Under the pieces are notes generated by a model. The model did no database searches. It saw only the letters and a program-made list of their open reading frames with translations, and was not told the origin of the DNA. The position numbers and the translations under genes are program-made. DNA of 64,000 nucleotides from Kaistella palustris DSM 21579 (GTDB taxonomy: Bacteria > Bacteroidota > Bacteroidia > Flavobacteriales > Weeksellaceae). This document shows, in pieces, positions 34,725-43,445 of this stretch. The first letter of the stretch is position 1. Each line of letters starts with the position of its first letter. The stretch is taken from the NCBI RefSeq assembly GCF_000422265.1, contig NZ_KE383813.1, positions 1-64,000 on the forward strand, in the 5' to 3' direction.

Positions 34725-36491
34725 CTAGTTTACAATGATTTTTGCAGACTGTGTTTTCGTCGTGATAAAATAAACGCCTTTTGGTAAATGGGTCAGACTT
34801 ATTTTTTGTTTGTTGTTCACATTCAGAACAGTTTCTAAAAGCTGGCCAGTCAAACTGTAGATCTTCACCGTTTCGTTGGAACTGATTCCGCTGATAACGA
34901 ACTCGCTGTTTTTTACCGGATTCGGATATACCGAAATTTTCTGGGTGTTCGGCGATACATTTTCTGCTCCCATCGGCGTATAACAAGTCCACGAAAGATT
35001 ATCAAAAGAAACCCTGTTACTGGTGGTTTGGTCGATCAGCTCAATCACTACGTCGCCTGCCACATTTATATTTTCAATAGTCTGTGTTTTCGCAGTCTTT
35101 GAATACGGGATCTGGCCTTTTACAACGCCATTGATCAGCAAAGTATAATTCCCTGCAGAATCGGAAAACGGCAGATAGGTTTTCACTTTCAGTGAGCCAA
35201 TTCCACCGGAAATCACCGATGATTTAAGGGAACCTTTCTTAATGCAGATGGCTTTGTTCGTATCCCCGTCAATGTAAATCTGCTTATCTGTACGTGCGTT
35301 GGTCGCATTCCACACAATTCCGTTACCAGACCAGGTTCTGTCTGCGTAAGTAGATGCCGGCGGATTACTGCCGGTTGACGGAACATTTTCGAAATCTTCG
35401 GTACCGCAAGTAGTTCCTTCGCCGGATGTTCCCGCGGGAAGTGTAGTTCCCTGAACCGTTAAACTTACCGGTGATACGTTGCCCGCCGCATCTTTGGCCA
35501 CAACATGAAAGCTGTATGTAGTTTCCGGAGTAAGACCGGTCACGTTAGCGCTTGTTGTTCCAACCGTTGCGTAAATATTGCCATCGACAAAAACCGAATA
35601 TGCGGTAACACCGATATTATCTGTTGCCGCAGTCCACGAGAGGGAAATTCTGCTGGCTGTAGTTTCGGTAACTGCTAAATTTGCCGGCGCGGTTGGTGCT
35701 TCGTCATCAGTTGCTGCGCCGCCGCTGAAAGTGTCGGGCCAGGTGTTTTGCGCATCCGGTCCGCCCCAGATCACAGTGGCAAGATAAGGATTATCAATAA
35801 AGGGATTTCTGTTTTTCTGTGTGGCTGCTACCACATTATTACGCTGGATCTCAAATTCAGAAACCGGATCTTCAATATTCCATTTCAACAGAATATCAGG
35901 GAAATCCGGTGAATAAGTACTTGGATTCATTGTAATGTTCAAAGGCAGACATCTTTGATTGTATCGAACGTACATATACATAAGGATTCGCGCCACATCG
36001 CCCTTCCATTCATCGCCGGGAAACCAGCCACCGCGGCTTGTTCTGTAGGCAAGAGCGCCCAGGCCGTCATCAAAAGAAAGATTACCGCGCGTGCTGTTCA
36101 GCGTATTATCAGCCGGACGCAGGTGGTGACCGTCGGCGCCCGGACCGGAAGTGCCAAGGTTCGGCGTACCTTTCGACTTGGCATACACATGTTCGCGGTT
36201 CCAGCTGCCGTTGATACTCCGGCTCCGCTGATGCGTACCCGAAGTCGCAGAACCATAAATCAAAAGCAGGTTACCGGGTTGCTCCGGATCGGCATCGCTG
36301 GATTTAAGCAAAGTCTGCAGTTCACTGTAGGAAATTGTTTTGGTGTGCGTAGATGTAATTAAAGCCGCAAGGTCAGCTTTTAAAGCATTTTTGGTTTTGG
36401 CAAAATCTACACCCGAATAGTAAGCCGGCGCGGATTGCGCATGCATTAAAAACGAGAGAAGAAGCCCTAAAAAGGTAAATTTTACTTTCAT
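34725..36491 (-). CDS. Secreted endonuclease I with fibronectin III and T9SS sorting domains
   Basis: This 588-residue secreted nuclease has a signal peptide (ending SFLMHAQS). An endonuclease I (EndA/NucM-type) domain spans about residues 20-245, with the catalytic region SWNREHVYAKSKG near residue 95 followed by GADGHHLRPADNTLNSTRGN. A fibronectin type III domain spans about 265-350 (APTAPANLAVTETTASRISLSW...). A jelly-roll-like domain follows at about 360-500, and then the T9SS sorting domain (VYPNPVKNSEFVISG...GVYFITTKTQSAKIIVN). It probably degrades extracellular DNA for nutrients or biofilm turnover. The MnmA-like gene lies 12 bases upstream. Confidence 0.93.
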   Translation of the reverse strand: MKVKFTFLGLLLSFLMHAQSAPAYYSGVDFAKTKNALKADLAALITSTHTKTISYSELQTLLKSSDADPEQPGNLLLIYGSATSGTHQRSRSINGSWNREHVYAKSKGTPNLGTSGPGADGHHLRPADNTLNSTRGNLSFDDGLGALAYRTSRGGWFPGDEWKGDVARILMYMYVRYNQRCLPLNITMNPSTYSPDFPDILLKWNIEDPVSEFEIQRNNVVAATQKNRNPFIDNPYLATVIWGGPDAQNTWPDTFSGGAATDDEAPTAPANLAVTETTASRISLSWTAATDNIGVTAYSVFVDGNIYATVGTTSANVTGLTPETTYSFHVVAKDAAGNVSPVSLTVQGTTLPAGTSGEGTTCGTEDFENVPSTGSNPPASTYADRTWSGNGIVWNATNARTDKQIYIDGDTNKAICIKKGSLKSSVISGGIGSLKVKTYLPFSDSAGNYTLLINGVVKGQIPYSKTAKTQTIENINVAGDVVIELIDQTTSNRVSFDNLSWTCYTPMGAENVSPNTQKISVYPNPVKNSEFVISGISSNETVKIYSLTGQLLETVLNVNNKQKISLTHLPKGVYFITTKTQSAKIIVN

Positions 36492-36503
36492 GTTTATAAA
36501 TTA

Positions 36504-37045
36504 TTAAATTAAATCTGCAAGGAGGATTTGGTTGCGGTATATGCCGAAAAACTGATTCTGTAGTTTACGGCAAACCTTCCTGTCGAAATCAATAAAAATT
36601 TGATCCTCGAAAAGAAAAAGTTTTGCGGGGATTATTTTGCTATTAAACGAAGTTTGGATTTCGACACTGAGGCCGTGGTCTGCATGTTGAGCTTGAAAAG
36701 GAATGTCGCGGTACCATTTAAACTGAGCCGCGTGAAAAGCAAATGTGCGGGTAAACAGGCCGGGATGCGCCTCACCTTCGCCCACAAAGAGCCGGTTTTC
36801 TGTGATATCGAAGCCTATGACAAACAGCGGCGCGTTTTTGCCACCCACATTAATGCCTTTGCGCTGACCAAGTTGAAACCCGCTAAGTCCCTGATGTTCA
36901 CCGACAAGGAATCCATCGAAAAGCGTATAATGCGGAACCCGCGATCTGAACAGAAGTTCTTGTTTTCTGGAAGTGAACCGCGGCGGAAATTCTTTGTATA
37001 AAGGAGAATTCGCGGGAATTTCTACTATCTGTCCTTTTTGGGCCA
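36504..37045 (-). CDS. Stand-alone MnmA C-terminal (beta-barrel) domain protein
   Basis: This 180-residue protein corresponds only to the C-terminal PRC-barrel/beta-barrel half of tRNA 2-thiouridylase MnmA. The hallmarks are VGEHQGLSGFQLGQRKGINVGG, PLFVIGFDITENRLFVGEGEAHPGLF and an EIQTSF strand. In MnmA this part helps hold tRNA, while the N-terminal PP-loop ATPase domain with catalytic cysteines does the thiolation. That half is absent, and an in-frame stop lies just upstream of the ATG at 37045. It is either a decayed or truncated mnmA paralogue or a separate domain protein. An unusual polar segment (PLYKEFPPRFTSRKQELL) precedes the barrel. The coding frame is intact over its full length. 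Confidence 0.75.
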
Positions 37046-37247
37046 TTAAAACTTTACTGCGCAAGGGCGCTTCTCTACTTCATATTTTGGCCAACGAATT
37101 TAAGTATAACTTTTCAGGCGGCAGCTGTCGAAAATCATTTTTATTGCTAAAGTTCACCAAAAGCCCATTTAAACCGGAAGATATGCTGAATAAAATGGCG
37201 GATTGCCACAGGATTTCACATTTTATTTACTGACAGTTTCCAAAAAT

Positions 37248-37703
37248 TCAAGAGATCGCTTCCCAAATATCAACAGTAGCCGGGTCGGATTCGCCATTAT
37301 AATACTTATCGAGGGCTTTTTTAAAAACCGTAAATTTTACATCATCAAAGGTCTGCGGCTGATCTAAAACAGTAAGGTTGAATAAAGTCATACACGAGTG
37401 AAATTTCAGCCAGTCGGGATAACCGAAAATTTCTTCAGCGGATTTTCCACTAATGTCTTCAACTAAAGTATGCGTGAGTTCAAGAAGCCGCCCGCCCAAA
37501 ATTTGATCCTGAAGATATTCTAGAGCTTCCTGCCGGTTTTGGATGTCAAACTTTCGGGCTGTTTCCGATCTGCCCAAACCTTTGATTTGTGGAAATATAT
37601 ACCACATCCAATGGCTGGTTTTTTTGCCTTTTCTCATTTCGGTACGGGCGTGGCCAATAGTCTTTTCCTGTGCGAGGTGAAAACGATGGAGATTACTTTT
37701 CAT
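37248..37703 (-). CDS. DUF1810 family protein
   Basis: This 151-residue cytosolic protein is of the DUF1810 family (sometimes labelled calpastatin-like). The signature is present: LHRFHLAQEKT near the N-terminus, GKKTSHWMWYIFPQIKGLGRSE, then EIFGYPDWLKFHSCMTLF and FKKALDKYYNGESDPAT. The function of the family is unknown. It stands alone between the MnmA-like gene and the pectin locus. Confidence 0.9.
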   Translation of the reverse strand: MKSNLHRFHLAQEKTIGHARTEMRKGKKTSHWMWYIFPQIKGLGRSETARKFDIQNRQEALEYLQDQILGGRLLELTHTLVEDISGKSAEEIFGYPDWLKFHSCMTLFNLTVLDQPQTFDDVKFTVFKKALDKYYNGESDPATVDIWEAIS

Positions 37704-37833
37704 GATTTTCCCATGCGTTATTGTGTACCACTAATTTATTAATAAAAATATTCTGTGGTGAAATTATTAAAAAGAAAAAAGACCACTCCAAAATGAAGCA
37801 GCCTTTATAACGAATAAAATTTGATACGGTTAT

Positions 37834-40800
37834 TTAAGGGATTAAAATCTTTACTGATTTACCACCGTCCTTTGCCTGAAGAGTCACAATATACACACCG
37901 CTGTTCAGCGAAAACTGGGTGTCGGAATGTACCCGCAGGGATTTCAGCAAGGATCCGTTCATACTGAAAACCTTTACGCTTGTCAATGAATTCACTTTTG
38001 AAATATATACTGATTTGCCCACAGAAAAAGCCTGCACGGTTGATTGAGGCTGTGGAGAATTAACCGCCAAGGGAAGATCCAGAAATGGATTCCAGCCGTC
38101 ATTTCCCTTTGTGAAGTTGTAAAGTGTAATTTCCGTACCATCGGTCAGGAAAGGAGTTTGCAGAACTTTCGACCAAGGAACTCTGTTCGCCGCGTTGCTG
38201 ACACCGGAAAGTTCATTTGTCGCGTACTCATAAATGCGGTCTGAAGTTCCACCCAAAGAGTTGGTCCAGCCTGGCGGAGAAATCAGCGATAAGCCTGCAG
38301 AACCGGGATAATCCGAGGTTTCCACGGTGGCTTTGTAAATCACGGCTTCACTTGTATCTGCAGCCCAGGGCCGGCCAAAATAACCTGGCTTTGCGCGGTA
38401 GACCGAAGCTGTTTCTGAACCGGGATTGGCAGAACCGACCGTACATTCGTACAGTAAAAATCCTCTGCCGTTAAGTTGTTGCGGTGCCAAAAGATAAGCT
38501 GCATCGGATGACGCATCACTTGTGTTCATAGCGAATTTCGACTGATAGAAAACTGCGGTCATCGGGCCGAAAATGTAATCGACCGCGCCCATCATCACGC
38601 CTTTGTATACAGCTACTCTCGCGCCTGTGCCACCGAAGAAAGTATCCTGTCTGCCCACGATACGGCAGTTTTTCAGGAAAACTTTATCTGCCCCGTTTGC
38701 TACGGCCAAGGCGGCAGCGCGTTCCACAAAGGAGCGGTTTTGCACAGCTACATCGCCTGCAGTTTTCGGACGTGTACCTTTGGTTCCCACTACTTCTACC
38801 AGCACGTCTGCTGCTTCTTTTGCCGAAATATACTGGTTGAAGGAATTCTCGAAAATGATGTCTTCTGCTACAAAATTGTCGGCAGCAATCACGGCCGTTG
38901 CGTTCCAGTACGATCCATTGCTGGTTCCGCTCAAATTTGTATAGTCGGTAAATCCATTGGCTTTGTTTACTTCCAGTGCGAGCGCACTCCACTTGTTATC
39001 AGGTCCCTGACTGAAATAATTATAACCCACGCCGTAATAAGAAGTGATCCGCACGGCGTTTGGAGAAATGTCCACACCCTGATTTGCAAGACTGATGCTT
39101 GGGGATGGCGAGGCGTTTTTAAGTGTAATATTTGGATTTCTGATGACAATCATTTCTTCGTAATTACCCGGATCGATCAGTACAGTAACTCTCTTGTCCG
39201 GTGTTCTTTGCATGTTTCCTATTGCTGTTAAGGCTTCCGTAACCGTCTGGAAATCTTTGCCTGGGCCCACAGTGACTGTAGGCGAATACGCTGCAACCGG
39301 ATTTTTAGAAATGTCAGTAATATACGTAAGACCTCCAACAGAAATCATTACATTTCCTGCGCTATTTCCATTATAAATGTATTCCGTTTTTTCCAGTAAA
39401 GAGGTACTGGCGCTCGAAGTGGTAACCGGCGCATTTCCATCAATGGAGAAATTTGCGGCATAGTAATAAGTGATGGTTAGCTTTTCACTTGGATTGACCG
39501 GCACCGAAATGGTGGATCCCGCCTGACAGACAAGATGCCCTTTTGCAATTTCATTTACAATGTTTCCGGTGAATGCAAGTCCTTTGTAATAAGGCGTTGC
39601 CGCCGTAATTACTTTATCTTCAAAAGACCACACCGATACAGGTACAAAGGTCAGAATTTTCGTTGTTGGGGCATTATTCACTTTCAGGTATGAAGTCAGC
39701 TGCAGCTGCACAGGGTAAGCATCAAGTCCGGAAACTGCCACGGAATAGGTTCCGTTCCGTAAAGAGATAGCGGACAAATCCGTAAAACTATATACATATC
39801 CGGGCTCGCTGACATTCGTAAATTTAACCTGGAGCTGTGACAGTTGAACTGCATTTAAAGTCGGAGCAGAGATGGACACTCCATATTTGGGTTTGGCACT
39901 GAAAACAATATTATGCACGGTATTTTGCGGAGGTATTGCCAGTATGTTGTCTGCAATTTCATCATCATTAACACCTGTTGCTGATATGGTATAACTTAAG
40001 TTTGCCTCCAGGTTCACGCTATATGTTCCCGTGGTTTTATTGACAACAGCTTTTGGAGTATAAATGGTTCCGGAGTTGGGATCCGGCATAAAACTGAGAT
40101 TCAGATTATTCAGGGAACTTGTACCGCTGAGCCCGCTGATTGAGCCGGTTACCTGATAAAGTTCCACCTGTGCAACCGAAATATTGTGAACCGTAGAAGT
40201 TGCGGTAGCCTCAAATGTTTCGCCTTCCGAAATTACATAGCCATTTGCATTCCCCAAAGAAACCTGGTAAGTATAATTTGCGGGCAAAGTGACAGTGTAG
40301 GCGCTGTTCTCGACCGGCGCTGTCCAGGTTTTCCCGGCACTGTTGGTGAAAATTACCGAATAATTCTGTGGAACAACGCTGGTTGCAGAGGTATCAATAA
40401 TTCCACTCACATTTACATAGGTTGCAGTGGTACGCTGGATGCGGTAATAACTGGGCTTACTCCCGCTGTCGAAGATCCTGTAGCTTCCGGTCTTTTTAGC
40501 AACGAACTTAAATTCCTGAACCGCGGTAGTTGTCGCCGATTGGTTAGTCTGTACTGCGGGATCAGCTGCATAAACAAAATTCAGCATTCCTGCCGCGTCC
40601 GAATTCACAAAAACGGAAACTTCATCATCTTCTTGTAATGCCAAAGTCAGAAATCTGCCGGTCGCGGAACCTGCGTTTACGTAAAGTCTTCCGGTATACC
40701 CCAGTGCGGCGCCCGGCCCCACGTTGCTGTCATAGCGTGTAAGGTTGGTGTTGCTGGTGCGAAGGCGGTCGTTGGCACCGCCGGTCCAGGAAAGATCGGA

Positions 40801-41010
40801 AGCGACAAAAGAAGCCGGCATTACTACATTCGAACTTCCCGCCGCCGCCGTATACCACGAATTTATTTTGGCCTCTGTAAGTTCATTGTTAAAGCCTGCG
40901 GGATCCAGCTGCTGTGCGCCGAAATCCCAAACATCGGTTTTTTGCTGTGCGGAAAAACTGCAGGTTCCTGCAAGCAGCAAAAAGACTGGGAAAAGTAATT
41001 TTTTAAACAT
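37834..41010 (-). CDS. Multidomain pectinesterase (CE8), T9SS-sorted
   Basis: This 1058-residue secreted enzyme removes methyl esters from pectin. The ATG at 41010 gives a proper signal (MFKKLLFPVFLLLAGTCSFSAQQ). Residues about 22-220 form an unrecognised module opening VWDFGAQQL. Repeated beta-rich segments follow (VSGIIDTSATSVVPQ..., VTGSISGLSG..., YGVSISAPTLNAV...), and then a second WSFED-type module near residue 460. The CE8 beta-helix runs at about 590-950 with GRQDTFFGG near residue 783, VDYIFG near 810 and GRPW near 878, which carry the catalytic aspartates, glutamine and arginine. A T9SS sorting domain ends the protein. An operator-like palindrome marks its promoter. Confidence 0.94.
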   Translation of the reverse strand: MFKKLLFPVFLLLAGTCSFSAQQKTDVWDFGAQQLDPAGFNNELTEAKINSWYTAAAGSSNVVMPASFVASDLSWTGGANDRLRTSNTNLTRYDSNVGPGAALGYTGRLYVNAGSATGRFLTLALQEDDEVSVFVNSDAAGMLNFVYAADPAVQTNQSATTTAVQEFKFVAKKTGSYRIFDSGSKPSYYRIQRTTATYVNVSGIIDTSATSVVPQNYSVIFTNSAGKTWTAPVENSAYTVTLPANYTYQVSLGNANGYVISEGETFEATATSTVHNISVAQVELYQVTGSISGLSGTSSLNNLNLSFMPDPNSGTIYTPKAVVNKTTGTYSVNLEANLSYTISATGVNDDEIADNILAIPPQNTVHNIVFSAKPKYGVSISAPTLNAVQLSQLQVKFTNVSEPGYVYSFTDLSAISLRNGTYSVAVSGLDAYPVQLQLTSYLKVNNAPTTKILTFVPVSVWSFEDKVITAATPYYKGLAFTGNIVNEIAKGHLVCQAGSTISVPVNPSEKLTITYYYAANFSIDGNAPVTTSSASTSLLEKTEYIYNGNSAGNVMISVGGLTYITDISKNPVAAYSPTVTVGPGKDFQTVTEALTAIGNMQRTPDKRVTVLIDPGNYEEMIVIRNPNITLKNASPSPSISLANQGVDISPNAVRITSYYGVGYNYFSQGPDNKWSALALEVNKANGFTDYTNLSGTSNGSYWNATAVIAADNFVAEDIIFENSFNQYISAKEAADVLVEVVGTKGTRPKTAGDVAVQNRSFVERAAALAVANGADKVFLKNCRIVGRQDTFFGGTGARVAVYKGVMMGAVDYIFGPMTAVFYQSKFAMNTSDASSDAAYLLAPQQLNGRGFLLYECTVGSANPGSETASVYRAKPGYFGRPWAADTSEAVIYKATVETSDYPGSAGLSLISPPGWTNSLGGTSDRIYEYATNELSGVSNAANRVPWSKVLQTPFLTDGTEITLYNFTKGNDGWNPFLDLPLAVNSPQPQSTVQAFSVGKSVYISKVNSLTSVKVFSMNGSLLKSLRVHSDTQFSLNSGVYIVTLQAKDGGKSVKILIP

Positions 41011-41141
41011 AATAATATAATTTAATTGACGAAAATTTAATAATGATGATGAGAACTTACACAGATAAATGCCATATATTTTGAACGAATTGGCGAAAAC
41101 CTGCAACTTCAAATTGAAACTTAAATATTTTTATTAAACTT

Positions 41142-41162
41142 GTAATCGATTACGCAAATGTA
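41142..41162 (-). promoter_or_regulatory. Promoter -7 box and LacI-type operator of the pectinesterase gene
   Basis: On the minus strand TACATTTG (41162-41155) matches TAnnTTTG. Three bases on begins the core AATCGATT, which is part of the perfect palindrome GTAATCGATTAC (41142-41153). A repressor bound here would cover the transcription start. The leader to the ATG is about 130 bases. The same element recurs at three other promoters in the pectin locus. Confidence 0.75.
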
Positions 41163-41429
41163 AAAGAAATTTGATAATCCGAATGATTTTATAAAATAAA
41201 TTTAGGCGAGTGGAAAATTCATCGTTGAAATTAACCATAAGCATCATATAATTAAACGGTACGTTCGCTTCATCAGGACCGATCATTCATCCTGAATTTT
41301 AAATTAGATTAAACCACAAAATTCCCCCGCGTGAAGGATGACCAATAATAGATGTAAACCTCGTATCTCCTTTCTGCTGCTGGAAAGCTGACATTTCACC
41401 AAATTATTTTTTTTATTCGAAATAAATAT

Positions 41430-41451
41430 TATCTTTGTGCAATCGATTACA
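41430..41451 (+). promoter_or_regulatory. Promoter -7 box and LacI-type operator of the kduI operon
   Basis: TATCTTTG (41430-41437) is a perfect -7 box and is followed directly by TGCAATCGATTACA (41438-41451), which matches the operator TGTAATCGATTACA with one difference. The predicted transcript starts inside the operator and has a leader of only about 20 bases. CAGGAATT before the ATG offers a modest ribosome binding site, unusual here. The rest of the 41163-41429 stretch shows no gene or clear structure. Confidence 0.8.
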
Positions 41452-41465
41452 TTTAAACAGGAATT

Positions 41466-42302
41466 ATGACCAAATACAGTTTTAGATACGCCCACCACCC
41501 CGAAGATGCCAAAAATTACGATACTCAGCGCATCAGAAAAGAATTCCTTCTGGACAGTCTTTTTAACTCCAAAGAAATCAACCTCGTATACTCAATGTAC
41601 GACCGCCTGATCGTAGGTGGCGCAATGCCGGGGAAACAGGAACTAAAACTGAAAACCATTCCCTACTTAAAATCAGAAAACTTTCTGGACCGCCGCGAAC
41701 TCGGTATTATCAATGTCGGTGGCGAAGGCGAAGTTTCAGTCGACGGTGAGAAATTCATCCTTCAGAAAAAAGAAGCGCTGTATGTCGGGAAAGGTGCCAA
41801 AGATGTTACCTTTAAAAGCACCACAGATTCACCTGCGCTGTTCTACCTGAACTCAGCGCCGGCACACACAAACTTTCCAAATAAAAAAATTACCAAGGAT
41901 AATGCAGAAATCGTTCATCTTGGCGACGATAAACTGGCGAACAAGCGAATTTTAAATAAACTCATCGTAAACAGTATTGTAGAAACCTGTCAGCTCCAGA
42001 TGGGTCTGACTGAACTTTTACCAGGAAATATCTGGAACACCATGCCTTCTCACACGCACGAAAGAAGAATGGAAGCGTACTTCTATTTTGATGTCGAAGA
42101 TGGGCAGTCGGTTGCACACTTTATGGGTCAGCCACAGGAAACACGGCATATTTTCATCCAGAATAATCAGGCGGTTTTATCACCGGAATGGTCGATCCAC
42201 TCAGGTGCAGGAACGTCGAACTACTCTTTTATCTGGGGAATGGCGGGAGAGAATCTAGATTATGGCGACATGGATGTAGTGGCCGCAAACGAATTGAGAT
42301 AA
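41466..42302 (+). CDS. kduI: 5-dehydro-4-deoxy-D-glucuronate isomerase KduI
   Basis: KduI converts 4-deoxy-L-threo-5-hexosulose uronate, the product of unsaturated galacturonate, to 3-deoxy-D-glycero-2,5-hexodiulosonate. The 278-residue cupin-fold protein has the zinc ligands in SHTHERRME (His196, His198, Glu203). The family opening RYAHHPEDAKNYDTQRIRKEFLLD and YDRLIVGGAMP are also present. It is the first gene of a ten-gene uronate operon and starts just after an operator-overlapped promoter. The kduD gene follows after three bases. Confidence 0.97.
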   Translation: MTKYSFRYAHHPEDAKNYDTQRIRKEFLLDSLFNSKEINLVYSMYDRLIVGGAMPGKQELKLKTIPYLKSENFLDRRELGIINVGGEGEVSVDGEKFILQKKEALYVGKGAKDVTFKSTTDSPALFYLNSAPAHTNFPNKKITKDNAEIVHLGDDKLANKRILNKLIVNSIVETCQLQMGLTELLPGNIWNTMPSHTHERRMEAYFYFDVEDGQSVAHFMGQPQETRHIFIQNNQAVLSPEWSIHSGAGTSNYSFIWGMAGENLDYGDMDVVAANELR

Positions 42303-42305
42303 CAC

Positions 42306-43091
42306 ATGAACTTATTTAATTTAAGCGGAAAAAATGCACTGATCACTGGTGGAACGCACGGTCTAGGCATGGCAATGGCCGAAGCTTTGGCCGAAGCCGG
42401 AGCGCAAATTATAGTGACCGGAAATACGCCGGTGAAGATGGAAAAAGCGTTGGACCATTATCATTCCAAAGGATATTCAGCAAAAGGATATTTGTTCGAT
42501 GTGACCGACGAAATTGCCGCCGCAAAAAATGTGGAACTCATTTCTGAAGAGGTTGGTGACATTCATATTTTAGTCAATAACGCCGGAATTATCCGGCGGG
42601 AACCTGCAATTTCCATGGAGGTTTCAGAGTTTCGAAAAGTAATTGATGTCGATCTGGTCGGACCTTTTATTATGTCGCAACTGGTTGCAAAGCAAATGAT
42701 TGATCGAAAAGAAGGCAAGATCATCAATATATGTTCAATGATGAGCGAACTCGGTAGAAATACCGTTTCAGCTTACGCCGCTGCGAAAGGCGGTTTGAAA
42801 ATGCTCACCAAAAATCTCGCTACCGAATGGGCAAAGTACAATATTCAGGTCAACGGAATTGGTCCCGGTTATTTCGCCACCACGCAAACCGAGCCGATCC
42901 GTGTCGATGGTCATCCGTTCAACGAGTTTATCATCAGCCGGACTCCTGCTGCAAGGTGGGGCAATCCTGAAGATTTAGGCGGAACCGCGGTTTTTTTGGC
43001 TTCAAAAGCGAGCGACTTTGTAAACGGTCAGATCATTTATGTAGATGGCGGCATTTTGGCAACCATCGGCAAACCTTCTAATGAAGAGTAA
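42306..43091 (+). CDS. kduD: 2-dehydro-3-deoxy-D-gluconate 5-dehydrogenase KduD (SDR family)
   Basis: This 261-residue short-chain dehydrogenase reduces the KduI product to 2-keto-3-deoxygluconate. The NAD(P)-binding motif is TGGTHGLG, followed by NNAGI and the catalytic Tyr157/Lys161 in SAYAAAKGG. Relatives include gluconate 5-dehydrogenases, but the position three bases after kduI makes KduD the best assignment. The next operon gene is separated by an unusually long 354-base stretch filled with palindromic repeats. Confidence 0.92.
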   Translation: MNLFNLSGKNALITGGTHGLGMAMAEALAEAGAQIIVTGNTPVKMEKALDHYHSKGYSAKGYLFDVTDEIAAAKNVELISEEVGDIHILVNNAGIIRREPAISMEVSEFRKVIDVDLVGPFIMSQLVAKQMIDRKEGKIINICSMMSELGRNTVSAYAAAKGGLKMLTKNLATEWAKYNIQVNGIGPGYFATTQTEPIRVDGHPFNEFIISRTPAARWGNPEDLGGTAVFLASKASDFVNGQIIYVDGGILATIGKPSNEE

Positions 43092-43238
43092 TATATAGAG
43101 CGAAATATTTTTTTGGGCAGACATTTCCGCCCGTAGTTTATACTGAGCCTGTCGAAGTGTTCCCTTCAAATTTTCAGGTCGGGCTGCAGTTTCGGATACA
43201 AAACGAAATTGTCGCACAACAGAGGCAATGGTGAAAAA

Positions 43239-43426
43239 CCACGAAGAGGTGAAATCACCAGCATAGGGCAAAACCCTATGGAACAAAAAGTTAAGCCCTG
43301 AAAGGGCGAAATCATTAGCATAGGGCGAAACCCTATGGATAAAAATGAAACAAAAAGCCACGAAGTGGCGTAATCAACAGCGTAGGGCGGAACCCTATGG
43401 AACAAAAAGTTAAGCCCTGAAAGGGC
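43239..43426. repeat. Cluster of short palindromic repeats inside the uronate operon
   Basis: Three hairpin units of about 19 bases, CATAGGGCAAAACCCTATG (43262-43280) and variants at 43319-43337 and 43381-43399, alternate with two copies of GCCCTGAAAGGGC (43295-43307 and 43414-43426) and two CCACGAAG(T/A)GG-type units (from 43239 and 43358). The GGAACAAAAAGTTAA linker is also repeated. The stretch 43092-43445 holds no convincing gene. Such repeats resemble REP-like palindromes; in a transcript they would fold into several hairpins. Confidence 0.85.
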
Positions 43427-43445
43427 GAAATAAAAAGGTCAGAAA

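Noticed and set aside
36504-37250. Complete mnmA gene with a frameshift
   Set aside because: Upstream frames translated as far as 37250 show no PP-loop or catalytic cysteine motif of MnmA, so there is no remnant of the N-terminal half to join by a frameshift.
41010-41112. Longer N-terminus of the pectinesterase, starting near 41112
   Set aside because: It would need a TTG start and put about 34 residues before a perfect signal peptide that begins at the ATG at 41010.
43002-43405. Two minus-strand frames across the repeat cluster between kduD and uxaC
   Set aside because: Their translations simply mirror the palindromic repeats (for example a repeated 'FHRVLPYA'-like pattern), so they are products of the repeats and not genes.
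43239-43426. CRISPR array
   Set aside because: The units are short self-complementary hairpins of several kinds without uniform repeats or unique spacers of constant length, and no cas gene is present.
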